Positions 31,107 through 39,805 of a stretch of DNA of 64,000 bases are shown piece by piece. The position numbers and the translations under genes are program-made. Position 1 is the stretch's first letter. Every line of letters begins with the position of its first letter. The notes below the pieces were generated by a model. That model was not told where the DNA came from and did no database searches. It worked only from the letters and a program-made list of their open reading frames with translations. The stretch comes from Trueperella pecoris (lineage in GTDB: Bacteria; Actinomycetota; Actinomycetes; Actinomycetales; Actinomycetaceae): NCBI RefSeq assembly GCF_014926385.1, contig NZ_CP053291.1, positions 1,426,001 through 1,490,000 on the forward strand, in the 5' to 3' direction.

Positions 31107-31788
31107 GGAAAAGATTCGAGTCGGGCTCGTTGACGATCAGGATCTCGTGCGTAGCGGCTTCGCAATGGTCATCGATTCCCAGGACGATATGTGCACGGTC
31201 CTCGAGGCGTCGCACGGCAAACAGGCACTTGACCGGCTTGCGCTTGTCCCAGTCGATGTTGTTCTCATGGATATCCGCATGCCCGGCATGGATGGCCTCG
31301 AGGCAACCGAACGTATCAACGCGATGGAGTTTCCGCACGGTGTTCGGCCCAAGATCATCATTCTGACCACATTCGACCTCGATGAATACGTCATGCGGGC
31401 TATCCGCGGCGGAGCTTCCGGATTCCTGCTCAAGGATGCGCCGCCGGACCAGATGCTCGCGTCGATCCGCACCGTCCACCGGGGGGACGCGGTGATTGCA
31501 CCCTCCTCTACCAAGCGCCTCGTGTCCTACATAGCGGAGAAGGCGGTAGAGGACCGCGCGCTTCGTCCCGAAATCGTCGGAGTGCTCACCGAACGCGAGC
31601 GCGAAGTGCTTTATCACATGGCCCGGGGCCTATCGAACACCGAGATCGGCGAGGAGCTCGATGTCGCCCAGGCTACGATCAAGACCCACGTCGGACGGAT
31701 CTTCGCTAAACTCGGAGCCCGTGACCGCGTCCAGGCCGTGGTCCTCGCCTACGAGGCCGGTCTTGTCCGCCCAGGGGATCTCAGTTGA
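31099..31788 (+). CDS. NarL/LuxR-family response regulator
   Basis: 229 residues starting at MSEEKIRVGL, behind GGTGAAAGGAAG. The receiver domain has acidic pocket D12-D13, phosphoacceptor Asp58 (LMDIRMPGMDG) and the conserved lysine in FLLKDAPPD. The C-terminal LuxR helix-turn-helix is LTEREREVLYHMARGLSNTE...VAQATIKTHVGRIFAKLGARD. Partner of the kinase just upstream, and it probably controls the ABC genes downstream. Its stop overlaps the TTG start of the ATPase gene. Confidence 0.95.
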   Translation: MSEEKIRVGLVDDQDLVRSGFAMVIDSQDDMCTVLEASHGKQALDRLALVPVDVVLMDIRMPGMDGLEATERINAMEFPHGVRPKIIILTTFDLDEYVMRAIRGGASGFLLKDAPPDQMLASIRTVHRGDAVIAPSSTKRLVSYIAEKAVEDRALRPEIVGVLTEREREVLYHMARGLSNTEIGEELDVAQATIKTHVGRIFAKLGARDRVQAVVLAYEAGLVRPGDLS

Positions 31789-32516
31789 GCCTTATCAACC
31801 TCGAGAACGTCCGGCTCCTCGCCGGCGTCGGCCGCAACCGTCGCTTCGTGCTTGAAGATGTCTCCCTTCGCGTAGCCGAAGGGAGCATCACCACGATTTT
31901 GGGTTCGACCGGCTCTGGAAAGTCGGCCCTCATGGCCGTCATCAGCGGACTGAGCGACCCCGAATCCGGACTCATCGAGATAGACGGGCTCGATATCTCC
32001 CATGCGAGCCGCCAACAGAAGGAGGCACTACTCTCCCGCACGGTCGGCGTCCTCTTCCCCCGGAATAACCTCCTGCCTTCGCTCACGCTGGGCGAGAACC
32101 TCGACCTGCCTGCCGCCCTCAACGGCACGGCCGTGAGCCCGGCGGATCGCAAGCGTGTCAGCGAACTCTTTGGGATCGCTTCCCTTCTGGACCTTTATCC
32201 CGACGCCGTCACCGGGCTTGAACGCCAGCGTTGTGCCCTAGCCGGCCTCGTGCTATCTGGCCGCAAAGTGTTGCTGTGTGACGAACCGGGCGCGAACCTC
32301 AACCAGCGCGAAGGGTCGACCTTCTTCGCCCTGCTTCGCATGTGCACCAAGGAGCTCGGCTTCACCGTCGTTACTTTTACGACCAACGCCATTGCAGCGG
32401 TCTCTTCCGACCACGTCTATCTGCTGTCAGATTCGCGCATCGTCGGCGAACTGCGCTCGCCCACCCTCGATGCGGTCCTCGGCACGTTGCAGGCCCTCTA
32501 CGGCGAGGACGTCTGA
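31785..32516 (+). CDS. ABC transporter ATPase with degenerate motifs
   Basis: 243 residues from a TTG that overlaps the regulator stop (TTGA), with AGGGGA upstream. MacB/LolD-like by overall order. Walker A GSTGSGKS (40-47) and Walker B VLLCDEP are intact. Three other elements are altered: the Q-loop reads VLFPRNNLLPSLT (proline where glutamine is expected), the signature reads VTGLERQR instead of LSGGQ-QR, and the H-loop reads TFTTNAIAAV with threonine in place of histidine. Binding of ATP may persist, but normal hydrolysis is doubtful. It pairs with the permease that follows in the same operon. Confidence 0.88.
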   Translation: MSLINLENVRLLAGVGRNRRFVLEDVSLRVAEGSITTILGSTGSGKSALMAVISGLSDPESGLIEIDGLDISHASRQQKEALLSRTVGVLFPRNNLLPSLTLGENLDLPAALNGTAVSPADRKRVSELFGIASLLDLYPDAVTGLERQRCALAGLVLSGRKVLLCDEPGANLNQREGSTFFALLRMCTKELGFTVVTFTTNAIAAVSSDHVYLLSDSRIVGELRSPTLDAVLGTLQALYGEDV

Positions 32517-34987
32517 TGCTGCGCGGCCAGCTCGACTACTATTGGCGGTCCCACGTCTTGGCTGGCGTGGCGTTGGCTTACGCCGCGGCGCTTGTCTTCT
32601 TCGTGACCGCCATGTTGGGCTACGCCGATCGCGCCTTGGCGCTATCCGTGCGCCATTCGACACCGGACTCCGACGTCCTCGTCTACTCCGATACGGCACC
32701 GGCCGTTGAGGTAGCGAAGCAGATTGCGGCCCTGCCTGAAGTCGAGACCCTCTTCGTGGATTCCCAGCGTGCCGTCGAGGCCCTGTCAGACACCGATCAC
32801 CTCCCTCTGCGGTTGCGCACACTCGCTCCCCCCACCCTTCGCACCCAAACCCTGGTTGCTGGGCGTTTTCCCGTCGCCTCCACCGAGATTGCCATTACGC
32901 AGCAGTTGGCGATGGCGCTCCACGTCTCCACCGGGGGCGAGGTGACCGTCGTCGGGCCAGATATCGCCGAACGTTATTCGGTCACGGGCGTCTATGCGCG
33001 CTCCCCTATCGTCGATCGGCTCGACTCAGGTGTCGAAGCCCTCGTCACCGACGCCGACCCCAGCTACGTCGCCTATCTCATCGACTCTCAAGACCAGGGC
33101 GGCATTGAGGTGCGGGCGGCTGCTACCGCCACGACCGACGATCTGAGAGCATCAATCCTCAAAATCCCTGGGACGGTCGTCGTCAACGCCTCCGAGCGGC
33201 TCGAGGAAGCCTACGAACGTCAAGAGGGCGCCCTGCAGTCGATGACGTCTGCTGGCACGTGGCTTCTCACCACCGCATTTCTTGCCTCGACCGCGGTCGT
33301 CTTCATGACGATGGTTGGGGCGGGCCGGCGTCGTGCACGCGAATTCCTCAAGCTGAAGGCACTTGGCGTATCCGGACCGCGGCAAAGCTGGCTGGCGTTG
33401 CGCGAGAGCTTCGTCGTCGTCGCCGTGGCATACGTGGTTGGCGTGTCAGTGGGCTACGCCTCGGCCTTGGGCACTGCGGTTCTTGCCCGATCGATGGATG
33501 GAGCACGTTTTCTTCCCCACACCGTCGGTGTTCCCCTCGATGCGTTCGTGTTGTCCTTCGTCGCGGTCGTGGCCGCGACGGCGATCGGTGGGCCTCTCGG
33601 CATCCTCCTGACCATCGCTCAAGACAAGGCCGCCTGGCAGCGCAGGCTCCTCGTGGCCGTCCCTGCGCTAGCGCTGCTGACGGGCGCCTTGCTGTATGCG
33701 ACGATCGGCATGCCCGGCGTCCTCGCGGACGAACTGAGCATTGACGCCCTCGTGCGCACGTTGCTGGCACTGTCAGCACTGACCATCCTTGCCTTCACAG
33801 TAGGAATGAGTATCGTGCGTTGGGCGGTGCGCCGGCTCCACGTCGGCTCAGACATCCCGCTCTTGCCGCGCTCGCGCACCGGCGTCGTTCGAAGTGTGGC
33901 ACTGTTCGTCGTGCTCGTCTCCACGAGCATGCTGGGAGTCCTCCACACCGTTTACGCCGCGCTCGACGCCACGGACATGTCTCTCAACGATCTGTTCGAC
34001 CTGGCCGTCGTCGCCAGCCCGGATGCCCCCTCCCTGGCCCCCGAGGATTTCGCGGCCATCGAGGCGTGGGGATCGGCCCAATCGACCCTCACTCTCCACA
34101 GCGTCGTCTCCACGTTGCCGGAAAGCGATAGCTTCCAGCCGGGCTTGATTTACGCTGTAGATCCCACGCAGGCCGAGCAGTATTTCGGCGAGCAACTAGA
34201 CCTCGAGGGCAAGCTCCTCGTGCCCTTCGACACCGAGAGTATTCCCCCGACCGCGGAGGTTTCCTTCCTCGACTCCATCGGGGGCGAACACACCGCGCGG
34301 CTCAAGGTCGAGGCGGCAAACATTCCCGTCGCCATGACCGGCCTTCGCACGCTGGGCACGCCCCCACCGAGCGCGGTGTGGATGCGCCTGACAGATTGGT
34401 CGCTTGAGCACATTTCTGAGGACTACCGCCGGCTGGATTCCTACCTCGGCACCGGGGAGGGCCGTCCAAAGCTCTCCCTCGCCGTGTCCATTCCCGAACG
34501 TGGAGCGATCAACCCAAGCCGGGTTGGCGCCCTCATACAGACGAGCCTGATCGTGATCCTTGCCTACGTCGCGCTCGGGCGCGTGCCGCGTTACCTCAGC
34601 GAGTATGGCTACGAGACGCGCAACCTCCGGGCACTCGGCCTCCCCCGCACGTCCATCCGACGACGCCGGATCGCCCACGTCACGCTGTCGGTGTTGGTCA
34701 TGTCGGCGGTCGGAATGGGCCTCGGGGTGGGTGCCGTCTACCTCGCCTTCTCCAGCCACGGGGTGGTCGGGATCTCGCACGTGGGCGTTCCTTTCGCCCG
34801 TCTGGCGCTCAATCTCGTCTCGATTATGCTCGCCTGCGTCGGACTTGCCCTACTCCGGTATCATGCCGACGTGTCAAAGCACACAAATCCGCACCAGCTC
34901 GCGGTAATTGGGCATGGATCACACTTTTTTTCCTTTACCGAAACGCCAAAACCTGCAAAGGTTAAGGGCGTATTAACCGGCGAATAA
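32516..34987 (+). CDS. FtsX/MacB-like ABC permease
   Basis: 823 residues from the ATG in TGATG, overlapping the ATPase stop. An N-terminal membrane segment is followed by a MacB-type extracellular domain (about 40-240). Then come three segments of an FtsX domain (about 250-390), a second set around 395-490, another extracellular domain and a C-terminal FtsX core (about 675-790). The two-core layout resembles actinobacterial peptide- or lipoprotein-export permeases. With a histidine kinase, regulator and ATPase upstream it fits an envelope-stress or antimicrobial-peptide response module; the substrate is unknown. Confidence 0.9.
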   Translation: MLRGQLDYYWRSHVLAGVALAYAAALVFFVTAMLGYADRALALSVRHSTPDSDVLVYSDTAPAVEVAKQIAALPEVETLFVDSQRAVEALSDTDHLPLRLRTLAPPTLRTQTLVAGRFPVASTEIAITQQLAMALHVSTGGEVTVVGPDIAERYSVTGVYARSPIVDRLDSGVEALVTDADPSYVAYLIDSQDQGGIEVRAAATATTDDLRASILKIPGTVVVNASERLEEAYERQEGALQSMTSAGTWLLTTAFLASTAVVFMTMVGAGRRRAREFLKLKALGVSGPRQSWLALRESFVVVAVAYVVGVSVGYASALGTAVLARSMDGARFLPHTVGVPLDAFVLSFVAVVAATAIGGPLGILLTIAQDKAAWQRRLLVAVPALALLTGALLYATIGMPGVLADELSIDALVRTLLALSALTILAFTVGMSIVRWAVRRLHVGSDIPLLPRSRTGVVRSVALFVVLVSTSMLGVLHTVYAALDATDMSLNDLFDLAVVASPDAPSLAPEDFAAIEAWGSAQSTLTLHSVVSTLPESDSFQPGLIYAVDPTQAEQYFGEQLDLEGKLLVPFDTESIPPTAEVSFLDSIGGEHTARLKVEAANIPVAMTGLRTLGTPPPSAVWMRLTDWSLEHISEDYRRLDSYLGTGEGRPKLSLAVSIPERGAINPSRVGALIQTSLIVILAYVALGRVPRYLSEYGYETRNLRALGLPRTSIRRRRIAHVTLSVLVMSAVGMGLGVGAVYLAFSSHGVVGISHVGVPFARLALNLVSIMLACVGLALLRYHADVSKHTNPHQLAVIGHGSHFFSFTETPKPAKVKGVLTGE

Positions 34988-35013
34988 CATCGCACCACTA
35001 AGGAGACTAATTC

Positions 35014-35256
35014 ATGGATTGGCGCCATCGGGCAGCATGCCTCAACGAGGACCCGGAACTCTTCTTTCCGATTGGTTCCTCCGGCCCTGCCATGGCACAG
35101 GTAGAGCGCGCAAAGGCCGTGTGTGCCACGTGCAATGTCCAGGAGATCTGCTTGAAGTGGGCGCTTGAGAATAATCAGGATGCCGGCGTCTGGGGCGGCA
35201 TGTCGGAAGATGAGCGCCGTGCCCTCAAGCGCCGCACTGCTCGCGCACGCCGCTAG
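35014..35256 (+). CDS. whiB1: WhiB-family Fe-S transcription regulator, WhiB1-like
   Basis: 80 residues, closest in pattern to mycobacterial WhiB1 (MDWRHRAACLNEDPELFFP). Cys9, Cys37, Cys40 and Cys46 bind a 4Fe-4S cluster that reacts with nitric oxide and oxygen. GVWGGMSEDERRALKRR is the turn and the basic C-terminal DNA-binding tail. AGGAG lies 8 bases before the ATG. A strong terminator follows at 35269, and only 26 bases separate it from the permease, so part of its transcription may come from upstream. Confidence 0.95.
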   Translation: MDWRHRAACLNEDPELFFPIGSSGPAMAQVERAKAVCATCNVQEICLKWALENNQDAGVWGGMSEDERRALKRRTARARR

Positions 35257-35268
35257 AGATTTTCGCTG

Positions 35269-35297
35269 ATGGGGCCGGCATTCACCGGCCCCATTTT
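35269..35297 (+). terminator. whiB1 rho-independent terminator
   Basis: ATGGGGCCGG (35269-35278), loop CATTCA, CCGGCCCCAT (35285-35294) followed by TTTTGCT. Confidence 0.9.
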
Positions 35298-35340
35298 GCT
35301 GCTCGCAGTGCCACAATAGAAATGCGGGTAAGGAGCGGCA

Positions 35341-36258
35341 ATGAAGAACATAGAAATCGGCCCCATCGAGACCTCGAACATCGGGTTGGGGCTCATGCGC
35401 ATCGCGGACAAGTCTGACGATAAGATCCGCTCGCTCGTAGGCGCAGCACGCGAGGCCGGAATCAACTTCTTCGACCACGCAGATATCTACGGCTCTCACC
35501 TGCACGAATGTGAGGAGCGCTTCGCGAGCGCCCTTCAGCTTTCCTCCTCCGAGCGTGAGGAGGTGACGATCCAGACCAAGGCGGGCATCGTCAAGAATGA
35601 GGGCTACTACGATTTCTCATACCACTACCTGGTCGGCGAGGTCGAGGATTCTTTGCGCGCGTTGGGCACCGATTACATCGACATCCTGCTTCTACATCGT
35701 CCCGACGCCCTCGTCGAGCCCGAGGAAGTTGCCCGCGCTTTCAACGATCTGGCCGCATCCGGTAAGGTGCGCTATTTCGGCGCCTCGAACCACACTCCGT
35801 GCCAGATTGAGCTCCTCAAGCACACCGTGGACCAGCCGCTCGTGGTCAACCAGGTTCAGCTTTCCATCGCGCACTGCCCGATGATCGCCCAGGGCGTCGC
35901 GTCGAACATGATGCACGATCAGTCCACCGACCGCGACGGCGGCCTCATCGAATACGCGCGTCTTTCCGGGATCACTCTCCAGGCGTGGTCACCGTTTCAG
36001 TCGGGGACCGGTCATCTCTTCGACGCCGAATGGTTGCCCGGGCTCAACGCCGTCATGGATCGGGTCGCGGCCGAGTACCAGGTATCTCCCGAGGCCATCG
36101 CCACGGCCTGGATCACGCGCCACCCTGCCAACATTCAGGTCATCCTCGGCTCGACCTCGCCCGATCGGGTCAGGGCAGCCGCCGCCGGATCGGAACTGAG
36201 ACTCACGCGGGCACAGTGGTACGAGCTCTTCCGCAGCGCGGGCCACGTCGTCCCCTAG
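35341..36258 (+). CDS. Aldo/keto reductase
   Basis: 305 residues, NADPH-dependent carbonyl reductase fold close to E. coli YdhF. The catalytic tetrad is visible: Asp and Tyr in FFDHADIYGS, Lys in IQTKAGI, His in ILLLHRPD. C-terminal cofactor-binding residues are in VILGSTSPDRVRAA. AAGGAG lies just upstream of the ATG. Single gene between two terminators. The substrate is unknown. Confidence 0.93.
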   Translation: MKNIEIGPIETSNIGLGLMRIADKSDDKIRSLVGAAREAGINFFDHADIYGSHLHECEERFASALQLSSSEREEVTIQTKAGIVKNEGYYDFSYHYLVGEVEDSLRALGTDYIDILLLHRPDALVEPEEVARAFNDLAASGKVRYFGASNHTPCQIELLKHTVDQPLVVNQVQLSIAHCPMIAQGVASNMMHDQSTDRDGGLIEYARLSGITLQAWSPFQSGTGHLFDAEWLPGLNAVMDRVAAEYQVSPEAIATAWITRHPANIQVILGSTSPDRVRAAAAGSELRLTRAQWYELFRSAGHVVP

Positions 36259-36263
36259 CGTTC

Positions 36264-36294
36264 TTGTCCCGCAAGCATTACGCCTGCGGGGCAA
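36264..36294. terminator. Shared terminator between convergent genes
   Basis: TTG-CCCGCA / TGCGGG-CAA stem with an 11-base loop, between the aldo/keto reductase (plus) and the histidine kinase (minus). Confidence 0.6.
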
Positions 36295-36317
36295 GCTCAC
36301 CTCCGGGCCCACGTCGT

Positions 36318-37742
36318 CTACGAACGGATGATGAGGTCAAGGACGACGACAGTCCCGCCACCGGAACGCTCCTGCCACGCGATGCGCCCCTTCAGCTCGG
36401 AGACCACCATCGTTTTGACGATTTGCGTGCCCAGACCCGTGGGATGGTTCTCTCCCATGCCACGGCCGTCGTCGGCAATTTCGATGTGGAGCTTTTCGGC
36501 GTCGCGCTGAGCCTTGATGTCGAGGCGGCCGCCCTTGGGCAGCCCGTGTTCGATGGCGTTGGAGATGATCTCGTTCATGACGACGCCGAGCGCCGTCGCT
36601 TGCTCGGCGCGCACCCGCCCGAAATCACCCTCGAACGTCGTCACCACGGGGTTATCGGTCACCGCCGTGTCGCGTACCATGCGCATCACCGGAACAAAGA
36701 CCTGGTCGAAATCGACGACCTCATCGATCGTCTGGGAAAGCTTTTCGTGAACGACGGCGATCGTGGCCACGCGGCGCTGCGCGGTTTCCAGCGCCATCCG
36801 TGTCATACCTTCGCCTGCCCTGCGGGCCTGCAAGCGTAGCAACGCCGATACCGTCTGCAGATTGTTCTTCACGCGATGATTGATCTCACGAATCGTTGAA
36901 TCCTTGCTCATCAACTCGCGTTCCTGGCGGCGCAGCTCCGTGATGTCGCGGCACAAGACGATGGCACCTTGGCGCTCCCCCATGCGAATCAAAGGAACGG
37001 CCCGGAAGGAGACGACGACGTCGTTCCGCTCCAGCTCGGCCATCCATGCTGCTCTCCCAGTCAGTACGACGGGCAGTGCCTCGTCAATTTGGAAAACACC
37101 GTCGAGATCATCCGTGATGGCCTCTGCGAGGATCTCTCCCAAGAGCGGCTTTTCCACCCCGAGGCGGCGAAGGTGCGAAATGGCGTTCGGGGAGGCATAG
37201 ATGACGCTCCCTTCGCAGTCCACGTGTATCAGGCCGTCCGTCACGCGCGGGGTTCCATGCCGATAACCCGATGGCGATCCGTCGATCGGGAATTCCCCGT
37301 TCATGACCATGGACACCAAAGTGTCGGCAATGGACTCGTAGTTGGCGAGCATGACGGTCGGCACGCGGTCGACGAATTTGGCCGTCACGATCCCCATCAC
37401 GGCGATGATCTCACCCTGACAGGAGACGGGAACGAGGCGGATGTTGACGCCGTCGTCTTCCGTGAAAATCTCTTGACCACTCTGACCGGCCTTTTCAATA
37501 AGCTCAGCCTTCCATTCCTTTGTGGGCTCGCCGACGAAGTCTCTCTGGTGGACCGTCGCGGCTGTCGCCGGGCGTGCCTGAGCCGCCACAACGACGCCCC
37601 TATCGGTACGCACGTAGAGAATGAGGTCGGAGAAGGTAATGTCGGCAATGATCTGCCACTCGCCCGTCAGGTGGTGGAGCCACTCGCGCTGATGGGCAAA
37701 CAGGTAGGAGTCACGGCTAAGAATTCGCGAAAGTGTTGACAC
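36318..37742 (-). CDS. pdtaS: PdtaS-like soluble sensor histidine kinase
   Basis: 474 residues from a GTG at 37742 (VSTLSRILSRDSYL, which matches where actinobacterial PdtaS proteins start); a TTG at 37772 would add ten residues. No membrane segments. The order is H_kinase_N/GAF-like sensor (about 20-150), PAS (about 175-275), HisKA_2 with REINHRVKNNLQTVSALLRL, and HATPase_c with NEIISNAIEHGL and DDGRGMG. In mycobacteria PdtaS phosphorylates the RNA-binding antiterminator PdtaR; no PdtaR gene is seen here. Divergent from the DUF2505 gene with 38 bases between starts. Confidence 0.88.
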   Translation of the reverse strand: MSTLSRILSRDSYLFAHQREWLHHLTGEWQIIADITFSDLILYVRTDRGVVVAAQARPATAATVHQRDFVGEPTKEWKAELIEKAGQSGQEIFTEDDGVNIRLVPVSCQGEIIAVMGIVTAKFVDRVPTVMLANYESIADTLVSMVMNGEFPIDGSPSGYRHGTPRVTDGLIHVDCEGSVIYASPNAISHLRRLGVEKPLLGEILAEAITDDLDGVFQIDEALPVVLTGRAAWMAELERNDVVVSFRAVPLIRMGERQGAIVLCRDITELRRQERELMSKDSTIREINHRVKNNLQTVSALLRLQARRAGEGMTRMALETAQRRVATIAVVHEKLSQTIDEVVDFDQVFVPVMRMVRDTAVTDNPVVTTFEGDFGRVRAEQATALGVVMNEIISNAIEHGLPKGGRLDIKAQRDAEKLHIEIADDGRGMGENHPTGLGTQIVKTMVVSELKGRIAWQERSGGGTVVVLDLIIRS

Positions 37743-37780
37743 AGTACCACTGTAATGATTATTCGTGTTCAATAGTAACT

Positions 37781-38305
37781 ATGAAGTTCGAATCCGAGAC
37801 CAGTTTTGTCGGCCCTCTTGACCTCGTCGTCGATGTACTTACCTCCGAAGAGCTACTTCGCGCACGCGAAAAGGCCGCCGGGGTAACCCAGGAAGTCGAA
37901 TTCGCCAAGGACGGCGACACGCATTCGTTCCGCCTTCAAGTCCCGGCAGATCGCATTCCGGCCGCCGCGCGGTCCTTCCTGCCGAACGGGATGAAGATTT
38001 TCGCCACCGCAACGACTGTCGTCCAGTCTCAAGCCGGGCGGATCCACGGCGCGAAAATCCCTTACGTCATCGATGTCTCTGGCGCCCCGGCATCCGGCTC
38101 CCTCACGATGCTGCTCGCCGACGGCGGCGTGACCACTCCTGCCAAGATCACCGGCGAGATCAAGGTCAGCTTGCCACTCATCGGCGGCCGCATCGAAAAG
38201 ATGGCTGTTGACCAGCTTGGCAAAATCATGAGCCGAGACACCGCAATCGTTAACGCCGAGATTGCCCGACGCCGTGCCGACGGCCAGGCCGATTCGGCGT
38301 CGTGA
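37781..38305 (+). CDS. DUF2505-type protein
   Basis: 174 residues from the ATG at 37781 (MKFESETSFVGPLDLVVDVL); a possible TTG/ATG extension to 37733 overlaps the divergent kinase start and is not favoured. The pattern of a START/polyketide-cyclase-like fold with GEIKVSLPLIGGRIEKMAVD near the end is typical of the DUF2505 family in actinobacteria. No enzymatic function is known; probably binds a hydrophobic ligand. Followed by thyA 80 bases on. Confidence 0.8.
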   Translation: MKFESETSFVGPLDLVVDVLTSEELLRAREKAAGVTQEVEFAKDGDTHSFRLQVPADRIPAAARSFLPNGMKIFATATTVVQSQAGRIHGAKIPYVIDVSGAPASGSLTMLLADGGVTTPAKITGEIKVSLPLIGGRIEKMAVDQLGKIMSRDTAIVNAEIARRRADGQADSAS

Positions 38306-38385
38306 GGCGGGGTTCGGCGTCGTGAACGAGCACTGACCCAGCCAGCACTGGCCACGGAGGCGCCAACCATGACTAAACTACAACC

Positions 38386-39192
38386 ATGGCTGTGATCAAT
38401 AGACAATACGAGGATCTGCTTGCGGACGTGCTTGAAAATGGGGTGCAAAAGGGCGACCGCACGGGTACAGGCACACTGTCAGTTTTTGGGCGGCAACTGC
38501 GTTACAACCTTGCTGACGGGTTTCCCCGTATCACCACAAAGTTCGTGGCAATGAAGGCCGTGAAAGGCGAGCTGCTGTGGTTCCTGCGGGGCGAGACCAA
38601 CGTCGGTTGGCTCCAGGAACGCGGAATCACCATTTGGGACGAATGGGCCGACGAACGCGGCGAGCTCGGGCCCGTCTACGGATACCAGTGGCGCTCGTGG
38701 CCGACTCCCTCCGGTGAGCACATCGACCAGATCGCCCGCGTCATCGAAACGCTCAAGACCAATCCTGATTCGCGTCGTATGGTCGTCTCGGCGTGGAACG
38801 TTGCTGACCTCGATGCGATGGCCCTGCAGCCGTGCCACGCGTTCTTCCAGTTCTATGTGGCCGACGGCAAGCTCTCGTGTCAGCTCTATCAGCGCTCGGC
38901 GGATCTCTTCCTCGGCGTGCCGTTCAATATCGCGTCCTATTCCCTGCTGACACACATGGTCGCTCAACAGGTTGGCGTCGAGGTGGGAGATTTCGTGTGG
39001 ACGGGCGGCGACTGTCACATCTACCTCAACCACATCGATCAGGTGAAGGAGCAGATCTCGCGCGAGCCCTACCCCTTCCCCACGCTCGAATTGCGCAAGG
39101 CTGATTCCATTTTCGACTACGACATGGACGATATCCTCGCCTCCGAGGGCTACCAGCATCATCCCGCGATTAAGGCGCCGGTGGCTGTCTAG
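38386..39192 (+). CDS. thyA: Thymidylate synthase
   Basis: 268 residues, close to the 264 of E. coli ThyA. Methylates dUMP to dTMP with methylene-tetrahydrofolate. The catalytic cysteine is Cys150 in [25 protein letters not shown] and [15 protein letters not shown] are the phosphate and folate sites. It ends in PAIKAPVAV as in the family. The stop overlaps the folA GTG start (TAGTG), so the dihydrofolate it produces is recycled by the next gene product. Confidence 0.98.
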   Translation: MAVINRQYEDLLADVLENGVQKGDRTGTGTLSVFGRQLRYNLADGFPRITTKFVAMKAVKGELLWFLRGETNVGWLQERGITIWDEWADERGELGPVYGYQWRSWPTPSGEHIDQIARVIETLKTNPDSRRMVVSAWNVADLDAMALQPCHAFFQFYVADGKLSCQLYQRSADLFLGVPFNIASYSLLTHMVAQQVGVEVGDFVWTGGDCHIYLNHIDQVKEQISREPYPFPTLELRKADSIFDYDMDDILASEGYQHHPAIKAPVAV

Positions 39193-39749
39193 TGTTGGGA
39201 ATGATCTGGGCCCAGGGCCATGACAGGGCAATTGGGCGCGAGGGCGGCATGGCGTGGCACCTGCCGGAGGATCTGGCATTTTTCAAGCGGATGACCATGG
39301 GCCATCCGGTTATTATGGGCCGGCGGACGTGGCAGTCGCTGGGTCCGACATTTCAGCCGCTTCCCGGACGCAAGAATATCGTCCTCACCCGTGACGGCGA
39401 CTTCGCCGCTCCGGGAGCCCTCGTCACCGCCTCGCTAGACGAGGCATACAAGCTGGCCAGGTCTGACGACGCCGACGCGCTGGTGTGGATCATGGGAGGC
39501 GCCCAGATTTATGAGGCAGGCATGGCGTTGGCGGACGGGATCGTGGTGACGGACGTCGATATTGACGTCGCCGGCGCGGATGCGTTTGCACCCATGATCC
39601 CCCGCGATTGGGAGACGATGGACTGCGCCCCAGATCGAGGCTGGCACGTGGCCGACAACGGCACCCGCTACCGCATGACTGTGTACCGGCGCAGGCGCTC
39701 CGGCTTCGATCCTGGCCCGCTGGAAGCGCCGGAGCTACGCGCTTGTTAG
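39192..39749 (+). CDS. folA: Dihydrofolate reductase
   Basis: 185 residues from a GTG overlapping the thyA stop. Reduces dihydrofolate with NADPH. Family motifs: MIWAQGHDRAIGREGGMAWH, LPEDLAFFKRMTMGHPVIMG, RRTWQSLG and WIMGGAQIYEAG. About 20 residues longer than E. coli FolA, by a C-terminal tail (RRSGFDPGPLEAPELRAC). Confidence 0.96.
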   Translation: MLGMIWAQGHDRAIGREGGMAWHLPEDLAFFKRMTMGHPVIMGRRTWQSLGPTFQPLPGRKNIVLTRDGDFAAPGALVTASLDEAYKLARSDDADALVWIMGGAQIYEAGMALADGIVVTDVDIDVAGADAFAPMIPRDWETMDCAPDRGWHVADNGTRYRMTVYRRRRSGFDPGPLEAPELRAC

Positions 39750-39805
39750 CGCGTGAGGCGCGGGCGGCGCGGGAATCCAGCTCTTCACCCGGCGGCGGCG
39801 CCGTG

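Noticed and set aside
32342-32515. Longer N-terminus of the FtsX-like permease
   Set aside because: It lies inside the ATPase gene; the TGATG overlap at 32514-32518 gives a natural start.
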